Origin: Vallitalea sp. | GTDB lineage: Bacteria; Bacillota; Clostridia; Lachnospirales; Vallitaleaceae | Reading direction: 5' to 3' | DNA length: 64,000 nucleotides | Assembly: GCA_025210515.1 (NCBI GenBank) | Contig: JAOARM010000038.1 | Coordinates: 120,211 to 184,210 of the forward strand | Shown here: positions 43,279 to 52,284 of the stretch, in pieces | Position numbering within the stretch: position 1 is the stretch's first letter | Layout: every line of letters starts with the position of its first letter | Program-made: the position numbers and the translations under genes | Notes under the pieces: generated by a model | Told to the model about the DNA's origin: nothing | The model's input: only the letters and a program-made list of their open reading frames with translations | The model's database searches: none

Positions 43279-44754
43279 ATGAAGGCAAATACATCAGAAA
43301 AACATATATCAAAAGACATCTTACTATACCTTCCAGCAAAAGTGCTAGAAGGTATAGTTGGGATTATAACAATTTCTATATATACAGACATATTTTCTAC
43401 TACAGTTTATGCTGAGTATATTGTAATTAATCCAACTGTCAATATTTCATTTCTTATACTTCTTGGATGGTTGATGCATTCTTTATATAGATTTATTAAT
43501 TCGTATAAAGAAGATGATAACATTACTACACTTTGTTCAACTGGATTTATAAGTTATATAGCTATTGTATTAGCTGTATTTACAATACTTGCTTTAATAT
43601 TAATTGGCACAAATAGATTAATTAATACTAAAGTAATTTTTGCTTCGTTTTATATGTTTGTTGCTTATGGATTAACTCAGATTTTATTTAATATATCAGT
43701 GGCATTAAGAAATGTTAAGCTGAATTTGTTGTTATCTGTAGGTAGTACAGTATGTAAACTCCTTCTTACAATATTACTGGCTAAATATTATGGCAGAGAT
43801 GTTGTTACAATTTTAATCTCTCATGGAACAATAGATATGTTGGTAGGACTCATTCTAATTATTAAGTTAAAAACTTATAAATATATTCATATATCCAAGT
43901 TTTCTACAAAAACTCTTAGAATAATGCGTAATTATGGTTTTCCGTTAATAGGATTAAGCTTAACTATGTTTGTGCTAAATATTTCAGATAGATATATTAT
44001 CTTATATCTTCATTCAAAAGAAGCTTCAGGAATATATGCTGCTAATTATTCATTGGCTTCTGCCGCATATGTTATGATTATGATGGGAATTATGAGAGCT
44101 GTATATCCTAATGTACTTAGTACTTGGAGTAAAAATGATGTAAAGAAGACGAAGGAACTATTATCAGGAGGAGTTAGATATTATTTATTAATAAGTATAC
44201 CAGCTACTGTAGGATTAGTAACGTTATCAAAACCTATCTCTCAAATATTACTTTCTCGTCCAGAATATCATGACGGATATACAGTCATAGGTTGGACAGC
44301 AATTGGAATGTTACTTTTTGGTCTTACAGAATATTGTAATAAAGCATGGGAATTAACATCTAATACAAAAGTTATCTTGCGAAATAGCTTAATTAGTGGT
44401 TTAATTAATATAGCTCTAAACATTATATTTATTCCAATATATGGATATGAAGTTGCGGCTATTACTACCACAATTTCCTTCGCAATTTATTTTATACTAA
44501 GTTATTTAGGAGCTAGAAATATACTTATCTGGACTATTAATTTATCTTGTATAATTCGTATAATAATGAGTGCATCAGCTTTTGGAGTACTGCTTATCAT
44601 TGTACAGAATTATTATGAAATAACAGTAGTATTATTAGTTGTATGTGTTATTATATCAATGTTATTATATGTTATATTATTATTAATTACAGGTGAATTA
44701 AAAGAAGAGACTAAAATGTTAAAAAAACGAATAAAAGGACAACAAAAGGTGTAG
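43279..44754 (+). CDS. Polysaccharide flippase (Wzx/oligosaccharide flippase-like)
   Basis: A 491-residue membrane protein with about 12-14 hydrophobic helices and no large soluble domain, fitting the MOP superfamily of lipid-linked sugar flippases. Recognisable parts are GIVGIITISIYTDIFSTTVYAEY at the N-terminus, LSLTMFVLNISDRYIILYL (the family Asp/Arg motif after helix 7) and the Tyr-Gly pair in IFIPIYGYEVAAITT. It would turn undecaprenyl-linked repeat units outward. It ends 4 bp before the acyltransferase gene. Confidence 0.85.
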   Translation: MKANTSEKHISKDILLYLPAKVLEGIVGIITISIYTDIFSTTVYAEYIVINPTVNISFLILLGWLMHSLYRFINSYKEDDNITTLCSTGFISYIAIVLAVFTILALILIGTNRLINTKVIFASFYMFVAYGLTQILFNISVALRNVKLNLLLSVGSTVCKLLLTILLAKYYGRDVVTILISHGTIDMLVGLILIIKLKTYKYIHISKFSTKTLRIMRNYGFPLIGLSLTMFVLNISDRYIILYLHSKEASGIYAANYSLASAAYVMIMMGIMRAVYPNVLSTWSKNDVKKTKELLSGGVRYYLLISIPATVGLVTLSKPISQILLSRPEYHDGYTVIGWTAIGMLLFGLTEYCNKAWELTSNTKVILRNSLISGLINIALNIIFIPIYGYEVAAITTTISFAIYFILSYLGARNILIWTINLSCIIRIIMSASAFGVLLIIVQNYYEITVVLLVVCVIISMLLYVILLLITGELKEETKMLKKRIKGQQKV

Positions 44755-44758
44755 GATT

Positions 44759-45289
44759 ATGGGATTTAAGAAAAAGGTTTATTTAGGGGTATACTATTTA
44801 ATAGGCAAAAAAATGCCTGAATCAGATAGCGTCATAAACATGGGTGCAAAAAGGTTCAGGAGATTTTTATGTAAACATATATTTGAATATGCATCAAAAA
44901 CATGCAATATTGAAAAGGGCGTGTTTTTTGGAAATGGAAGTAATATAAGAGTTGGTGAATATTCAGGAATTGGATTAAATGCTAGAATACAAGGCCCATT
45001 AATTATTGGAGATAATGTTATGATGGGGCCAGATGTAATTATATATACTAAAAACCACGAAACCAGTAGAACTGATATTCCAATGATGGAACAGGGAGTA
45101 ACTACACCAAAGCAAGTGATAATTGAAGATGACGTTTGGATTGGAGCAAGAGCTATTATTCTTCCTGGTGTTACAATAAAAAAAGGTAGTATTATAGCAG
45201 CAGGCTCTGTTATAACTAAAGATGTAGAAGCTTATGAAGTAGTAGGTGGAGTACCAGGAAAGAAGATTAAGTCAAGATTAAATAGATGA
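44759..45289 (+). CDS. Hexapeptide-repeat acyltransferase
   Basis: A 176-residue left-handed beta-helix transferase of the maltose/galactoside O-acetyltransferase kind. The hexapeptide repeats run from about residue 60 to 160 (GEYSGIGLNARIQGPLIIGD, IEDDVWIGARAIILPGV, KKGSIIAAGSVITKDV). The catalytic histidine probably lies in YTKNHE, and the C-terminus shows VGGVPGKKIK. It most likely O-acetylates a sugar of the surface polymer. It is embedded tightly between the flippase and the dehydrogenase genes. Confidence 0.85.
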   Translation: MGFKKKVYLGVYYLIGKKMPESDSVINMGAKRFRRFLCKHIFEYASKTCNIEKGVFFGNGSNIRVGEYSGIGLNARIQGPLIIGDNVMMGPDVIIYTKNHETSRTDIPMMEQGVTTPKQVIIEDDVWIGARAIILPGVTIKKGSIIAAGSVITKDVEAYEVVGGVPGKKIKSRLNR

Positions 45290-45312
45290 TTATATAGAAA
45301 GGATGAAGTTTA

Positions 45313-46575
45313 GTGAAAGAAAAAATCTGTGTACTAGGATTAGGATATATTGGACTTCCAACAGCAGCAATGTTTGCAAGTAACGGTTATGATATAGTTG
45401 GAGTTGATGTTAATAAAAATGTAATAGAAGCTCTTAACGAAGGAGAAATAATAATTGAAGAGCCATACTTAGACGTTATGGTAAGAGAAGTAGTGGCATC
45501 AGGCAAACTAAAAGCTTATAATAAACCACAGATAGCAGATGTATATATTATTGCAGTGCCAACTCCAATTAATGAAGATAAAACGGCTGATATGTCATAT
45601 GTAATAAGTGCAACAAAATCAATAGTCCCACTTGTTAAAAAAGGAGACATAATTATTCTTGAATCTACTTCACCTCCTGGAACTACAGAAAATATTATTA
45701 TGCCAATACTAGAAGAATCTAAGTTAAATGTTGCAGAAGATCTATATGTTGCACATTCACCAGAGAGGGTAATACCTGGGAAGATTTTATTTGAGTTAGT
45801 TGAGAACAATAGAATTGTTGGAGGTATTAACGAAGAATCTACTAAGAAAGTAAAGAAACTATATCAAGCCTTTGTAAAAGGAGAGATATATACAACTAAT
45901 GCTACAACAGCAGAAATGTGTAAATTAACTGAAAACACATTTAGAGATGTTAATATAGCATTTGCCAATGAGCTTGCCATTATATGTGAAGAGATGGGTA
46001 TTAATGTCTGGGATGTTATAAAATACTCTAATAAACACCCAAGAGTAAATATACATTCACCAGGACCGGGTGTAGGAGGACATTGTATAGCTGTTGATCC
46101 TTGGTTTATAGTGGAAAAATACCCAGATATGGCAAAATTAATTAATTTAAGTAGACATACTAATGATAATATGCCAGAATATGTATTTGGAAAAAGCAAG
46201 AGAATATTAGGTTCATTAAAAGATAAAAAAGTTACTATATTAGGAATTACTTATAAGCCAGATGTAGATGATATGAGAGAGAGTCCTATTATAGAGTTGA
46301 TATCACTATTAGAAGATATTAGTGGTATAACAATATCAATCTATGATCCATATGTTAAAAATTACAAATATCTTGAAAAAGACGTATATACTGCATGTAA
46401 AGATAGTGATTTAGTAATATTAGGAGTAAATCACAAAGTGTTTAATGAGATCGACATGAAAAAATTATATGATAATATGGGACAAGCAAACTTACTAGAT
46501 ACTAGAAATTTCTACATAGAAGATGAACTAAGAGAAATTGGATTTAATTATAATCTATTAGGAAAAGGTAAATAA
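45313..46575 (+). CDS. wecC: UDP-N-acetyl-D-mannosamine dehydrogenase-like nucleotide-sugar dehydrogenase
   Basis: A 420-residue NAD-dependent enzyme that oxidises a UDP-sugar (probably UDP-ManNAc) to the uronic acid in two steps. The N-terminal Rossmann motif is LGLGYIGLPTAAMFAS; the catalytic cysteine lies in GPGVGGHCIAVDPWFI at about residue 262; ITYKPDVDDMRESP marks the C-terminal UDP-binding part. The start is GTG at 45313 with AAAGGA upstream. No epimerase (WecB/MnaA) is seen in the window, so the precursor supply must be encoded elsewhere. An acidic sugar in the polymer is implied. Confidence 0.85.
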   Translation: MKEKICVLGLGYIGLPTAAMFASNGYDIVGVDVNKNVIEALNEGEIIIEEPYLDVMVREVVASGKLKAYNKPQIADVYIIAVPTPINEDKTADMSYVISATKSIVPLVKKGDIIILESTSPPGTTENIIMPILEESKLNVAEDLYVAHSPERVIPGKILFELVENNRIVGGINEESTKKVKKLYQAFVKGEIYTTNATTAEMCKLTENTFRDVNIAFANELAIICEEMGINVWDVIKYSNKHPRVNIHSPGPGVGGHCIAVDPWFIVEKYPDMAKLINLSRHTNDNMPEYVFGKSKRILGSLKDKKVTILGITYKPDVDDMRESPIIELISLLEDISGITISIYDPYVKNYKYLEKDVYTACKDSDLVILGVNHKVFNEIDMKKLYDNMGQANLLDTRNFYIEDELREIGFNYNLLGKGK

Positions 46576-46578
46576 GTT

Positions 46579-47841
46579 ATGAAAAAAAGAGTTTTAATGA
46601 TAGCAAATCAATTTCCGCCTATGGGTGGTTCAGGCGTTCAAAGAAGTGTTAAGTTTGCCAAATATCTACCTGATTTTGACTGGGAACCTATTGTTTTTAC
46701 AAGAGAATGTAATAAAGGGTTGATGGATGAATCATTATTAAGTGATATACCAAAAAACTTAGAAGTTATAAGAACTAAAGCTTATGACCTTAATGAACTT
46801 CCAAAACCATTTAACTTAGCAGGTAAATTAATATCTAGAAAGATGCTTATTCCAGATGGTGATAAAATTTGGTATGAGAAGAACAAAAAAATTCTGCTAG
46901 ATTACATTAAGAACAATAAAATTGACGCATTATATACTACTTCATATCCATATAGTGATCATTTATTAGGATTATATGTTAAAAAGCATTTGCCTAAGTT
47001 ACCGTGGATTGTAGACTTTAGAGATGAATGGTGTAATAATCCATATATTCTTGACATGGGCTATTCTAATAGACGTATGAAGAAAGAAAGAATAATGGAA
47101 AAAGAAGTTGTAACAATGTGTGACTATTTTATTACAAACACTCCTCTTATGCTGAAAAACTTTGTTAAAGATTACGATATAGAATATAAATCTTATGTAA
47201 TACCAAATGGTTATGATGAAGAAGATTTTATAGGTCTTAATAAAGAATATAATAAATCAGATAAGCTTATAATAACTTATTCTGGTTCAATGTATGGTAG
47301 GAGAAAACCAGATTATTTCTTACAAAGTATAAATGAATTAATTAATGAAGATAAAATAAATAAAGATGATATATTAATTAGGTTTATTGGCAATATTCCT
47401 AGTAAGAAAATTAATGAAATTAATGACAAATATTCTTTAGGAGATATAGTAAGTTATTTACCTTATATGGAACATAGAAAGAGTATAGAGAAACTCATGG
47501 AATCAGATATTCTTTTATTCATTATTGGTGAAGGTAAGGGCGCAGAGAACTTCTATTCAGGTAAAGTATTTGAATATATGAATACGAATAGGCCAATACT
47601 TGCATTAGTACCTCCTAAGGGTGTTGCTGCTGATGTTATAAGAGAGACTTGTACAGGCTATATATCAGAGACAACAGATGTAAATACAATTAAAAAATTG
47701 TCTTTAAAGCTTTATATGGACTGGAGAAATAATGCTATAGATATACAACCTGATTGGCAAAAGGTTAAGACATTTGAGAGAAAAGAGCTGACAAAAGAGC
47801 TTGTAAAAATACTAGATAAATCTTATCAAAATAATAGATAG
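46579..47841 (+). CDS. Glycosyltransferase, GT4-like
   Basis: A 420-residue GT-B fold transferase. The N-terminal acceptor domain begins MIANQFPPMGGSGVQRSVKFAKYL, as in GT4 enzymes of exopolysaccharide clusters. The C-terminal donor domain starts near residue 230 (ITYSGSMYGRRKPDYFLQSI) and ends with the sugar-nucleotide-binding stretch KVFEYMNTNRPILALVPPKG. Starts 4 bp after the dehydrogenase gene (TAAGTTATG), so translation is coupled. Donor and linkage cannot be told. Confidence 0.85.
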   Translation: MKKRVLMIANQFPPMGGSGVQRSVKFAKYLPDFDWEPIVFTRECNKGLMDESLLSDIPKNLEVIRTKAYDLNELPKPFNLAGKLISRKMLIPDGDKIWYEKNKKILLDYIKNNKIDALYTTSYPYSDHLLGLYVKKHLPKLPWIVDFRDEWCNNPYILDMGYSNRRMKKERIMEKEVVTMCDYFITNTPLMLKNFVKDYDIEYKSYVIPNGYDEEDFIGLNKEYNKSDKLIITYSGSMYGRRKPDYFLQSINELINEDKINKDDILIRFIGNIPSKKINEINDKYSLGDIVSYLPYMEHRKSIEKLMESDILLFIIGEGKGAENFYSGKVFEYMNTNRPILALVPPKGVAADVIRETCTGYISETTDVNTIKKLSLKLYMDWRNNAIDIQPDWQKVKTFERKELTKELVKILDKSYQNNR

Positions 47842-47933
47842 AACATTTAATATGACATACATCTAATTAATGAAGTTGGGATAAAGAAGATGAATTAATA
47901 TTAAAGTGTTCCGTAGTAGGAAGGTTGAACATT

Positions 47934-49055
47934 ATGAAAATTCTACATCTTATTAGTGGAGGGGATGAAGGGGGAGCTAAAACTCATGTTATCACTTTAC
48001 TTAAAGAGTTAAGTAATCATATTGATGTTACATTAGTTTGTTTAATTGAAGGAAATTTCGCAGAAGAAGCTACAAAACAAGGAATTAATGTAGTTATAAT
48101 AGAGCAAGATAAAAGATATGATTTGAATATTCTTAATAGTATTATTGATATACTAAAAGATGATTATGATATACTTCATTGTCACGGAGCTAGAGCTAAT
48201 TTTTTAGGTATGTTAATTAAAAAGAGATATTATATTCCTACTGTATCAACTATACATAGTGATTATAAATTAGATTTTGATAATAGCTTATATAAGAAAA
48301 TGGTCTATACACCTTTAAATTATTTCAGCTTGAAACGGTTTGAGTACTTTATAGCTATAACAGAACAATTTAAGGATATGTTAGTTAAAAGAGGTTTTCA
48401 AAATGAAAAGATATATGTTTCCTACAATGGAATTTCAATTACAGAAAGAAAACAATCTTTATCAAGAAATGAATTTTTAGGAAAATATAATATGGAATAT
48501 GAAGAAAATAATATCTATGTGGGTATCGTAACAAGACTGCATCCTGTTAAAGGAATTCCAGTTTTTTTAAAAGCAGCTGCAAAAGTATTAACAACAAAAG
48601 ATAATGTGAAATTCTTGATAGCAGGCAATGGTGAAAAAAAATATACAGATAAATACAAACAATTTGTATCTGACAATGGACTAGAGAAAAATATTATATT
48701 TCTAGACTTTGTAAGAGATATTCACAATTTTTATAATATTATCGATATCAATGTTCTTACTTCTCATAGTGAAAGCTTTCCTTATGCCTTATTAGAAGGA
48801 GGACTAAGCAAAAAGCCAACTATATGTTCTGCTGTAGGTGGTATACCTGAAATGATTACACATGAAGAAACAGGAATGTTATTTGAAGATAATAATTATA
48901 AGGAACTAGCTAAGTATATTGAAGAACTTGTAAATGATCAACAAAAGAGAATAGAGCTAGGAGAGGCTTTATTTGATAGAATTAAAAATAATTTCTCTGA
49001 TAAGAATATGGCAAAAATGCATATGCAGATATATAAACATATACTTGCCAAATAA
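47934..49055 (+). CDS. Glycosyltransferase, GT4 family
   Basis: A 373-residue GT-B enzyme. N-terminal LHLISGGDEGGAKTHVITLLKEL matches GT4 family members; the C-terminal part has VGIVTRLHPVKGIPVFLKAAAKV, FLDFVRDIHNFYNIIDI, and the donor-binding SESFPYALLEGGLSKKPTICSAVGGIPEMI. ATG 47934 is preferred over TTG 47925, which overlaps AGGAAGG. There is a 92-bp gap to the previous gene. Confidence 0.87.
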   Translation: MKILHLISGGDEGGAKTHVITLLKELSNHIDVTLVCLIEGNFAEEATKQGINVVIIEQDKRYDLNILNSIIDILKDDYDILHCHGARANFLGMLIKKRYYIPTVSTIHSDYKLDFDNSLYKKMVYTPLNYFSLKRFEYFIAITEQFKDMLVKRGFQNEKIYVSYNGISITERKQSLSRNEFLGKYNMEYEENNIYVGIVTRLHPVKGIPVFLKAAAKVLTTKDNVKFLIAGNGEKKYTDKYKQFVSDNGLEKNIIFLDFVRDIHNFYNIIDINVLTSHSESFPYALLEGGLSKKPTICSAVGGIPEMITHEETGMLFEDNNYKELAKYIEELVNDQQKRIELGEALFDRIKNNFSDKNMAKMHMQIYKHILAK

Positions 49056-49149
49056 CTAAGTATAGGTTTTTATAAAAAGTTCAATTTAATAAATTATATC
49101 AAAAAATAAATACACCTTCATAAGTAAAGGAGAGAAAGGAAGTTTAATT

Positions 49150-49647
49150 ATGAAAATAATTGATAAGAATGGTAAATTATTTGGTAAAGTTAATATGCTA
49201 GATTTAGTAATAGTTTTAGTTATTATTATTGCTGGCTTATTTATAGTTAATAAATTTAGTATTAACGGTAATGATACTACTGTAACTAGTTCAGCAAAGA
49301 AGCAAATATATTTAGTTGCAGAGGCATATAAACAAGCACCTGATGTAGCAGAGTCTATAGTGCAAGGAGATACATTAGTATCACAAAATAAATACCAAAA
49401 TGGTAAAATAGATTATGTTAATATTAGAGATAACGATTATCTTTCTACTACTATTGATGGTAAGTTAGTAGCTAGTAAGAACCCACTATTAAAAACAATT
49501 GAAGTTGGAATAAAATGCCAAGGTAATGTTAATGGACCATATATTGATAGTGGTGGACAAGAATTAAAAGTAGGACTTCCATATTGGATTAAGACCAGTA
49601 AAGGTCAAATAAGAGGATTTATTAAAGAAATTAAAATAGAAGAGTAG
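49150..49647 (+). CDS. DUF4330 family membrane-anchored protein, first copy
   Basis: A 165-residue protein with a short cytoplasmic N-terminus (MKIIDKNGKLFGKVNMLD), one membrane helix (about 18-36) and an extracytoplasmic beta-rich domain (about 50-165). The opening pattern is typical of DUF4330, a family found in polysaccharide clusters with no proven function. Its neighbour is a paralog with the same opening. It may help in polymer assembly or chain length. Confidence 0.78.
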   Translation: MKIIDKNGKLFGKVNMLDLVIVLVIIIAGLFIVNKFSINGNDTTVTSSAKKQIYLVAEAYKQAPDVAESIVQGDTLVSQNKYQNGKIDYVNIRDNDYLSTTIDGKLVASKNPLLKTIEVGIKCQGNVNGPYIDSGGQELKVGLPYWIKTSKGQIRGFIKEIKIEE

Positions 49648-49673
49648 ATTTGTTTAATAAGGGAGAGAAAAAT

Positions 49674-50159
49674 ATGAAGATAATCAATGAAAAAGGGAAG
49701 TTGTTTGGATTAATTAATATTATAGATTTATTTACTATTATACTTGTTATAGGAGTTATTGTGGGAGCCGTGTATAAATTTAAAGGCGATGATATATCAA
49801 TAGGTAATGATAAAGTAAAAACAATGGAATATGTAGTTAGATTAATTCCAAATTATGAAGATTATTATAAACAATTTGAAATTGGAGATAAAATTGTTGA
49901 AGATAAGAGAGCACTAGATGCTACTATTACTAATATTGAAATCAAAGATTATTATAGTGTAGTGGCAAATGAAAAGGGTACAGTAACAAAACAAAAACAT
50001 CCATTTTTTAAAGAAGCATTTATTACAATTAAAGCTACTGTTACCGACAAAGATCCAATATTCAAACTTGGTAAACAAGAAATAAGAGTTGGATGTAGTA
50101 ATTTTGTAACTACTAAGTTATGCAAATTATCAGGATTTATATATGAGGTTCTAGAATAA
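49674..50159 (+). CDS. DUF4330 family membrane-anchored protein, second copy
   Basis: A 161-residue paralog of the preceding gene (MKIINEKGKLFGLINIIDLFTIILVIG...), with one membrane helix (about 18-36) and a beta-rich outer domain. ATG 49674 follows AAGGGAG; the TTG at 49650 would cover that site. The two copies differ over most of their outer domains, which suggests a heteromeric unit rather than a recent duplication. Confidence 0.78.
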   Translation: MKIINEKGKLFGLINIIDLFTIILVIGVIVGAVYKFKGDDISIGNDKVKTMEYVVRLIPNYEDYYKQFEIGDKIVEDKRALDATITNIEIKDYYSVVANEKGTVTKQKHPFFKEAFITIKATVTDKDPIFKLGKQEIRVGCSNFVTTKLCKLSGFIYEVLE

Positions 50160-50184
50160 TAATGATTAGGAAGGAAAATAATGT

Positions 50185-50667
50185 ATGAAATTACTAAAAA
50201 CTAGTTTTTTCTATAAAGTTATTAAATATCTTGATAAAATGCATGAATATAGTTTTTTTTATAAAACAAGGAAGAAAGAAAGTATTGATAATAATGAGTG
50301 TTATAATAATGCTTACTATAAGTATTCTTCTTCTTATAAGATTTTATGTAATTTTGGGAAATTATTTAATAGACTTTTTGACAAGATTAATAAAGCTTCT
50401 AAACACAGTTTTATTATTAATATAATTGATAAGATGTTAAATGATATAAAATACAAGAAGATAAAAGTATTTAATCAATTTATACTTAGTTTCATTATAG
50501 GATATTTAATAACTAACATAGTTTTTAATATGTTTGCTATCTATAAAATAAAATATGTTATTATATTTATTGGGTTTACGTTGGCAGTTAACTTTATGGC
50601 TATAATTATCAATAAATATAATGATTCTAGTATGATAATAAAAATAATTAACAAGGTTAGTTCTTAA
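50185..50667 (+). CDS. Small two-helix membrane protein, unknown function
   Basis: A 160-residue basic protein that I do not recognise: a Lys/Tyr/Asn-rich N-terminal half with repeated SFFYK/YSFFYKTRK-like bits, and two membrane helices near the C-terminus (about 96-117 and 122-142). It lies between the DUF4330 pair and the polymerase/ligase gene; GGAAGG is upstream. In such loci a small protein at this place may be a modulator of the O-antigen ligase-type enzyme. A frame-shifted 64-residue frame inside it is judged a shadow. Confidence 0.65.
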   Translation: MKLLKTSFFYKVIKYLDKMHEYSFFYKTRKKESIDNNECYNNAYYKYSSSYKILCNFGKLFNRLFDKINKASKHSFIINIIDKMLNDIKYKKIKVFNQFILSFIIGYLITNIVFNMFAIYKIKYVIIFIGFTLAVNFMAIIINKYNDSSMIIKIINKVSS

Positions 50668-50706
50668 CGATGATAACAAATAAATATATAGTTAGTTGGT
50701 GAGTGT

Positions 50707-52047
50707 ATGAAAGATAAAATAAATATATTAATTATATTAATTGGCTTGAGTATTGGAGCAATTGGAGCAAAATTTGGATTAAGTATTGCCGTGGCACTTA
50801 TATGCCTATTATTACTAGGAGCTGTTATATTACTTGATTATGAGAAAACAGTTATTTTATTAGGAATTTATGTTTTTATTGATTATTTAATAAGAAATAT
50901 AGGTGGACTAGCAGTTTTATCAGGAATATGGGATGAATTGATGTTCTTAGGGTTTATTGTAATATTTATTTATAAACTTATAAGATACAGGAAAAACGTA
51001 AATTATAAATGGACACCGCTAGATTTTCCAATAATATTTTTTGTTCTAGTAGGTATTTTTCTAGTTCTTGTTAATTCTCCTAATATAAGTATTGCCATTG
51101 AGGGATTAAGAGCTGTGGTTCAGTACATATTATGGTATTTCTTGGTGGTACAATTAGTTGATACTACAAAAGGAGTATTAAAAGTGTACTGGGTATTAAC
51201 TTCTGTTGGAACAATTCTTGGGCTTCATGGAATCTATCAATATATAGCAAAAGTAGAGATGTTAGGTAATTGGGTAGATAGTGGAGAAGCTATTACAACT
51301 AGAGCTTTTTCAATTGTAGGTAGCCCTAATATATTAGGTGCTATATTTGTACTATTTATTCCAATGGGAATGGCATTAGTTACTTCAGATAAAAATTATA
51401 TTAGAAAATTTGTTGCAGCTTGTATGGTATTAGTTATGGCTGGTGGATTATTTGCTACTATGTCAAGAGGAGCTTGGTTATCTGCTGCTTTTGCTATAGC
51501 CGTATATATATTCTATAAAAACAAAAAGCTTATTTTACCATTAATATTGTGTGGATGTTTAGCTATTATTGTTATTCCGTCACTATCTAGTAGATTTACT
51601 TATATGTTTACAGATGAATATAGATATAAATCATCAAAAGGTGGAAGAATATATAGATGGTCTGAAGGGATAGAAACTTGGAGTGAGAATAATAAAGCTC
51701 TTGGATTAGGTCTTGGTAGATATGGAGGAGCAGTTGCTACTAATAATAAATTATCACCATTTTATATAGATAACTACTATGTTAAGACATTAGCGGAGAT
51801 GGGATTAATTGGTCTTGGAGCTTTTATATTGTTATTAATATGCGTTATTAGATGGTGTAGTATGGCGATAAAAGAGGAATCAGATAATAGAAAACGAGAT
51901 TTAATGATGGGGCTTTTTGCTGGTGCACTAGGAGTAATAGCACAAAATGGAGTTGAGAATGTTTTTGAAGTGCCGCTTATGGTTACTTATTTTTGGCTTT
52001 GTATTGGGTTGATAATGGTATTGAAGATGGAGAAGGTAGATGGGTAA
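50707..52047 (+). CDS. O-antigen ligase/polymerase (Wzy/WaaL-like) membrane protein
   Basis: A 446-residue protein with about 11-12 membrane helices. The large extracytoplasmic part and the motif GSPNILGAIFVLFIPMG and MSRGAWLSAAFAIAVY resemble the O-antigen ligase family (PF04932), with a WSEGIETWSENNKALGLGLGRYGGAV segment typical of this family's Gram-positive members. It would polymerise or transfer the repeat units outside the membrane. The structured dispersed repeat (copy 2) lies right downstream, before csaB. Confidence 0.85.
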   Translation: MKDKINILIILIGLSIGAIGAKFGLSIAVALICLLLLGAVILLDYEKTVILLGIYVFIDYLIRNIGGLAVLSGIWDELMFLGFIVIFIYKLIRYRKNVNYKWTPLDFPIIFFVLVGIFLVLVNSPNISIAIEGLRAVVQYILWYFLVVQLVDTTKGVLKVYWVLTSVGTILGLHGIYQYIAKVEMLGNWVDSGEAITTRAFSIVGSPNILGAIFVLFIPMGMALVTSDKNYIRKFVAACMVLVMAGGLFATMSRGAWLSAAFAIAVYIFYKNKKLILPLILCGCLAIIVIPSLSSRFTYMFTDEYRYKSSKGGRIYRWSEGIETWSENNKALGLGLGRYGGAVATNNKLSPFYIDNYYVKTLAEMGLIGLGAFILLLICVIRWCSMAIKEESDNRKRDLMMGLFAGALGVIAQNGVENVFEVPLMVTYFWLCIGLIMVLKMEKVDG

Positions 52048-52064
52048 AGGTACTTTGGAAATGA

Positions 52065-52205
52065 ATGGGAGTTTCCGCTCCGATTGTATAGGGTAATATT
52101 ACGTCAGCTGGTTAATCGTCCTGATTAAAACAGCTGACCTCGCCGTCCGTGGCTCGTGCTCCATATTACCCTATACAATCTCCGCTAGGCTGGTGGAAAT
52201 TTTTA
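52065..52205. repeat. Structured dispersed repeat, copy 2
   Basis: A roughly 141-bp copy of the element at 27604-27743. The outer stem GATTGTATAGGGTAATAT (52082-52099) pairs perfectly with 52163-52180. The inner hairpin is GTCAGCTGGTTAATC (52103-52117) with 52123-52138. Over the 99-nt core the two copies differ at nine positions: six form three compensating pairs in the outer stem, and the rest are a C/A change and two A/G changes. It is placed between the polymerase and csaB genes, 17 bp after the stop codon, so it is probably transcribed. Confidence 0.85.
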
Positions 52206-52230
52206 TGAAACTTTCCTGCCGCAGAAATTT

Positions 52231-52260
52231 GCTACGCAAAACGTGGCGTAGCCACTTTTC
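52231..52260 (+). terminator. Hairpin before csaB with two alternative stems
   Basis: GCTACGC (52231-52237) pairs with GCGTAGC (52246-52252), or GTGGC (52243-52247) pairs with GCCAC (52251-52255) followed by TTTTC. The two stems exclude each other, so this can be a terminator/antiterminator switch or a degraded terminator at the end of the repeat. Confidence 0.45.
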
Positions 52261-52284
52261 TTGATTGAAAGGAATTGAGTTTGA

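Noticed and set aside
50231..50425. 64-residue forward frame inside the two-helix membrane protein gene
   Set aside because: Alternative frame of the longer gene 50185-50667, which has the better ribosome binding site.
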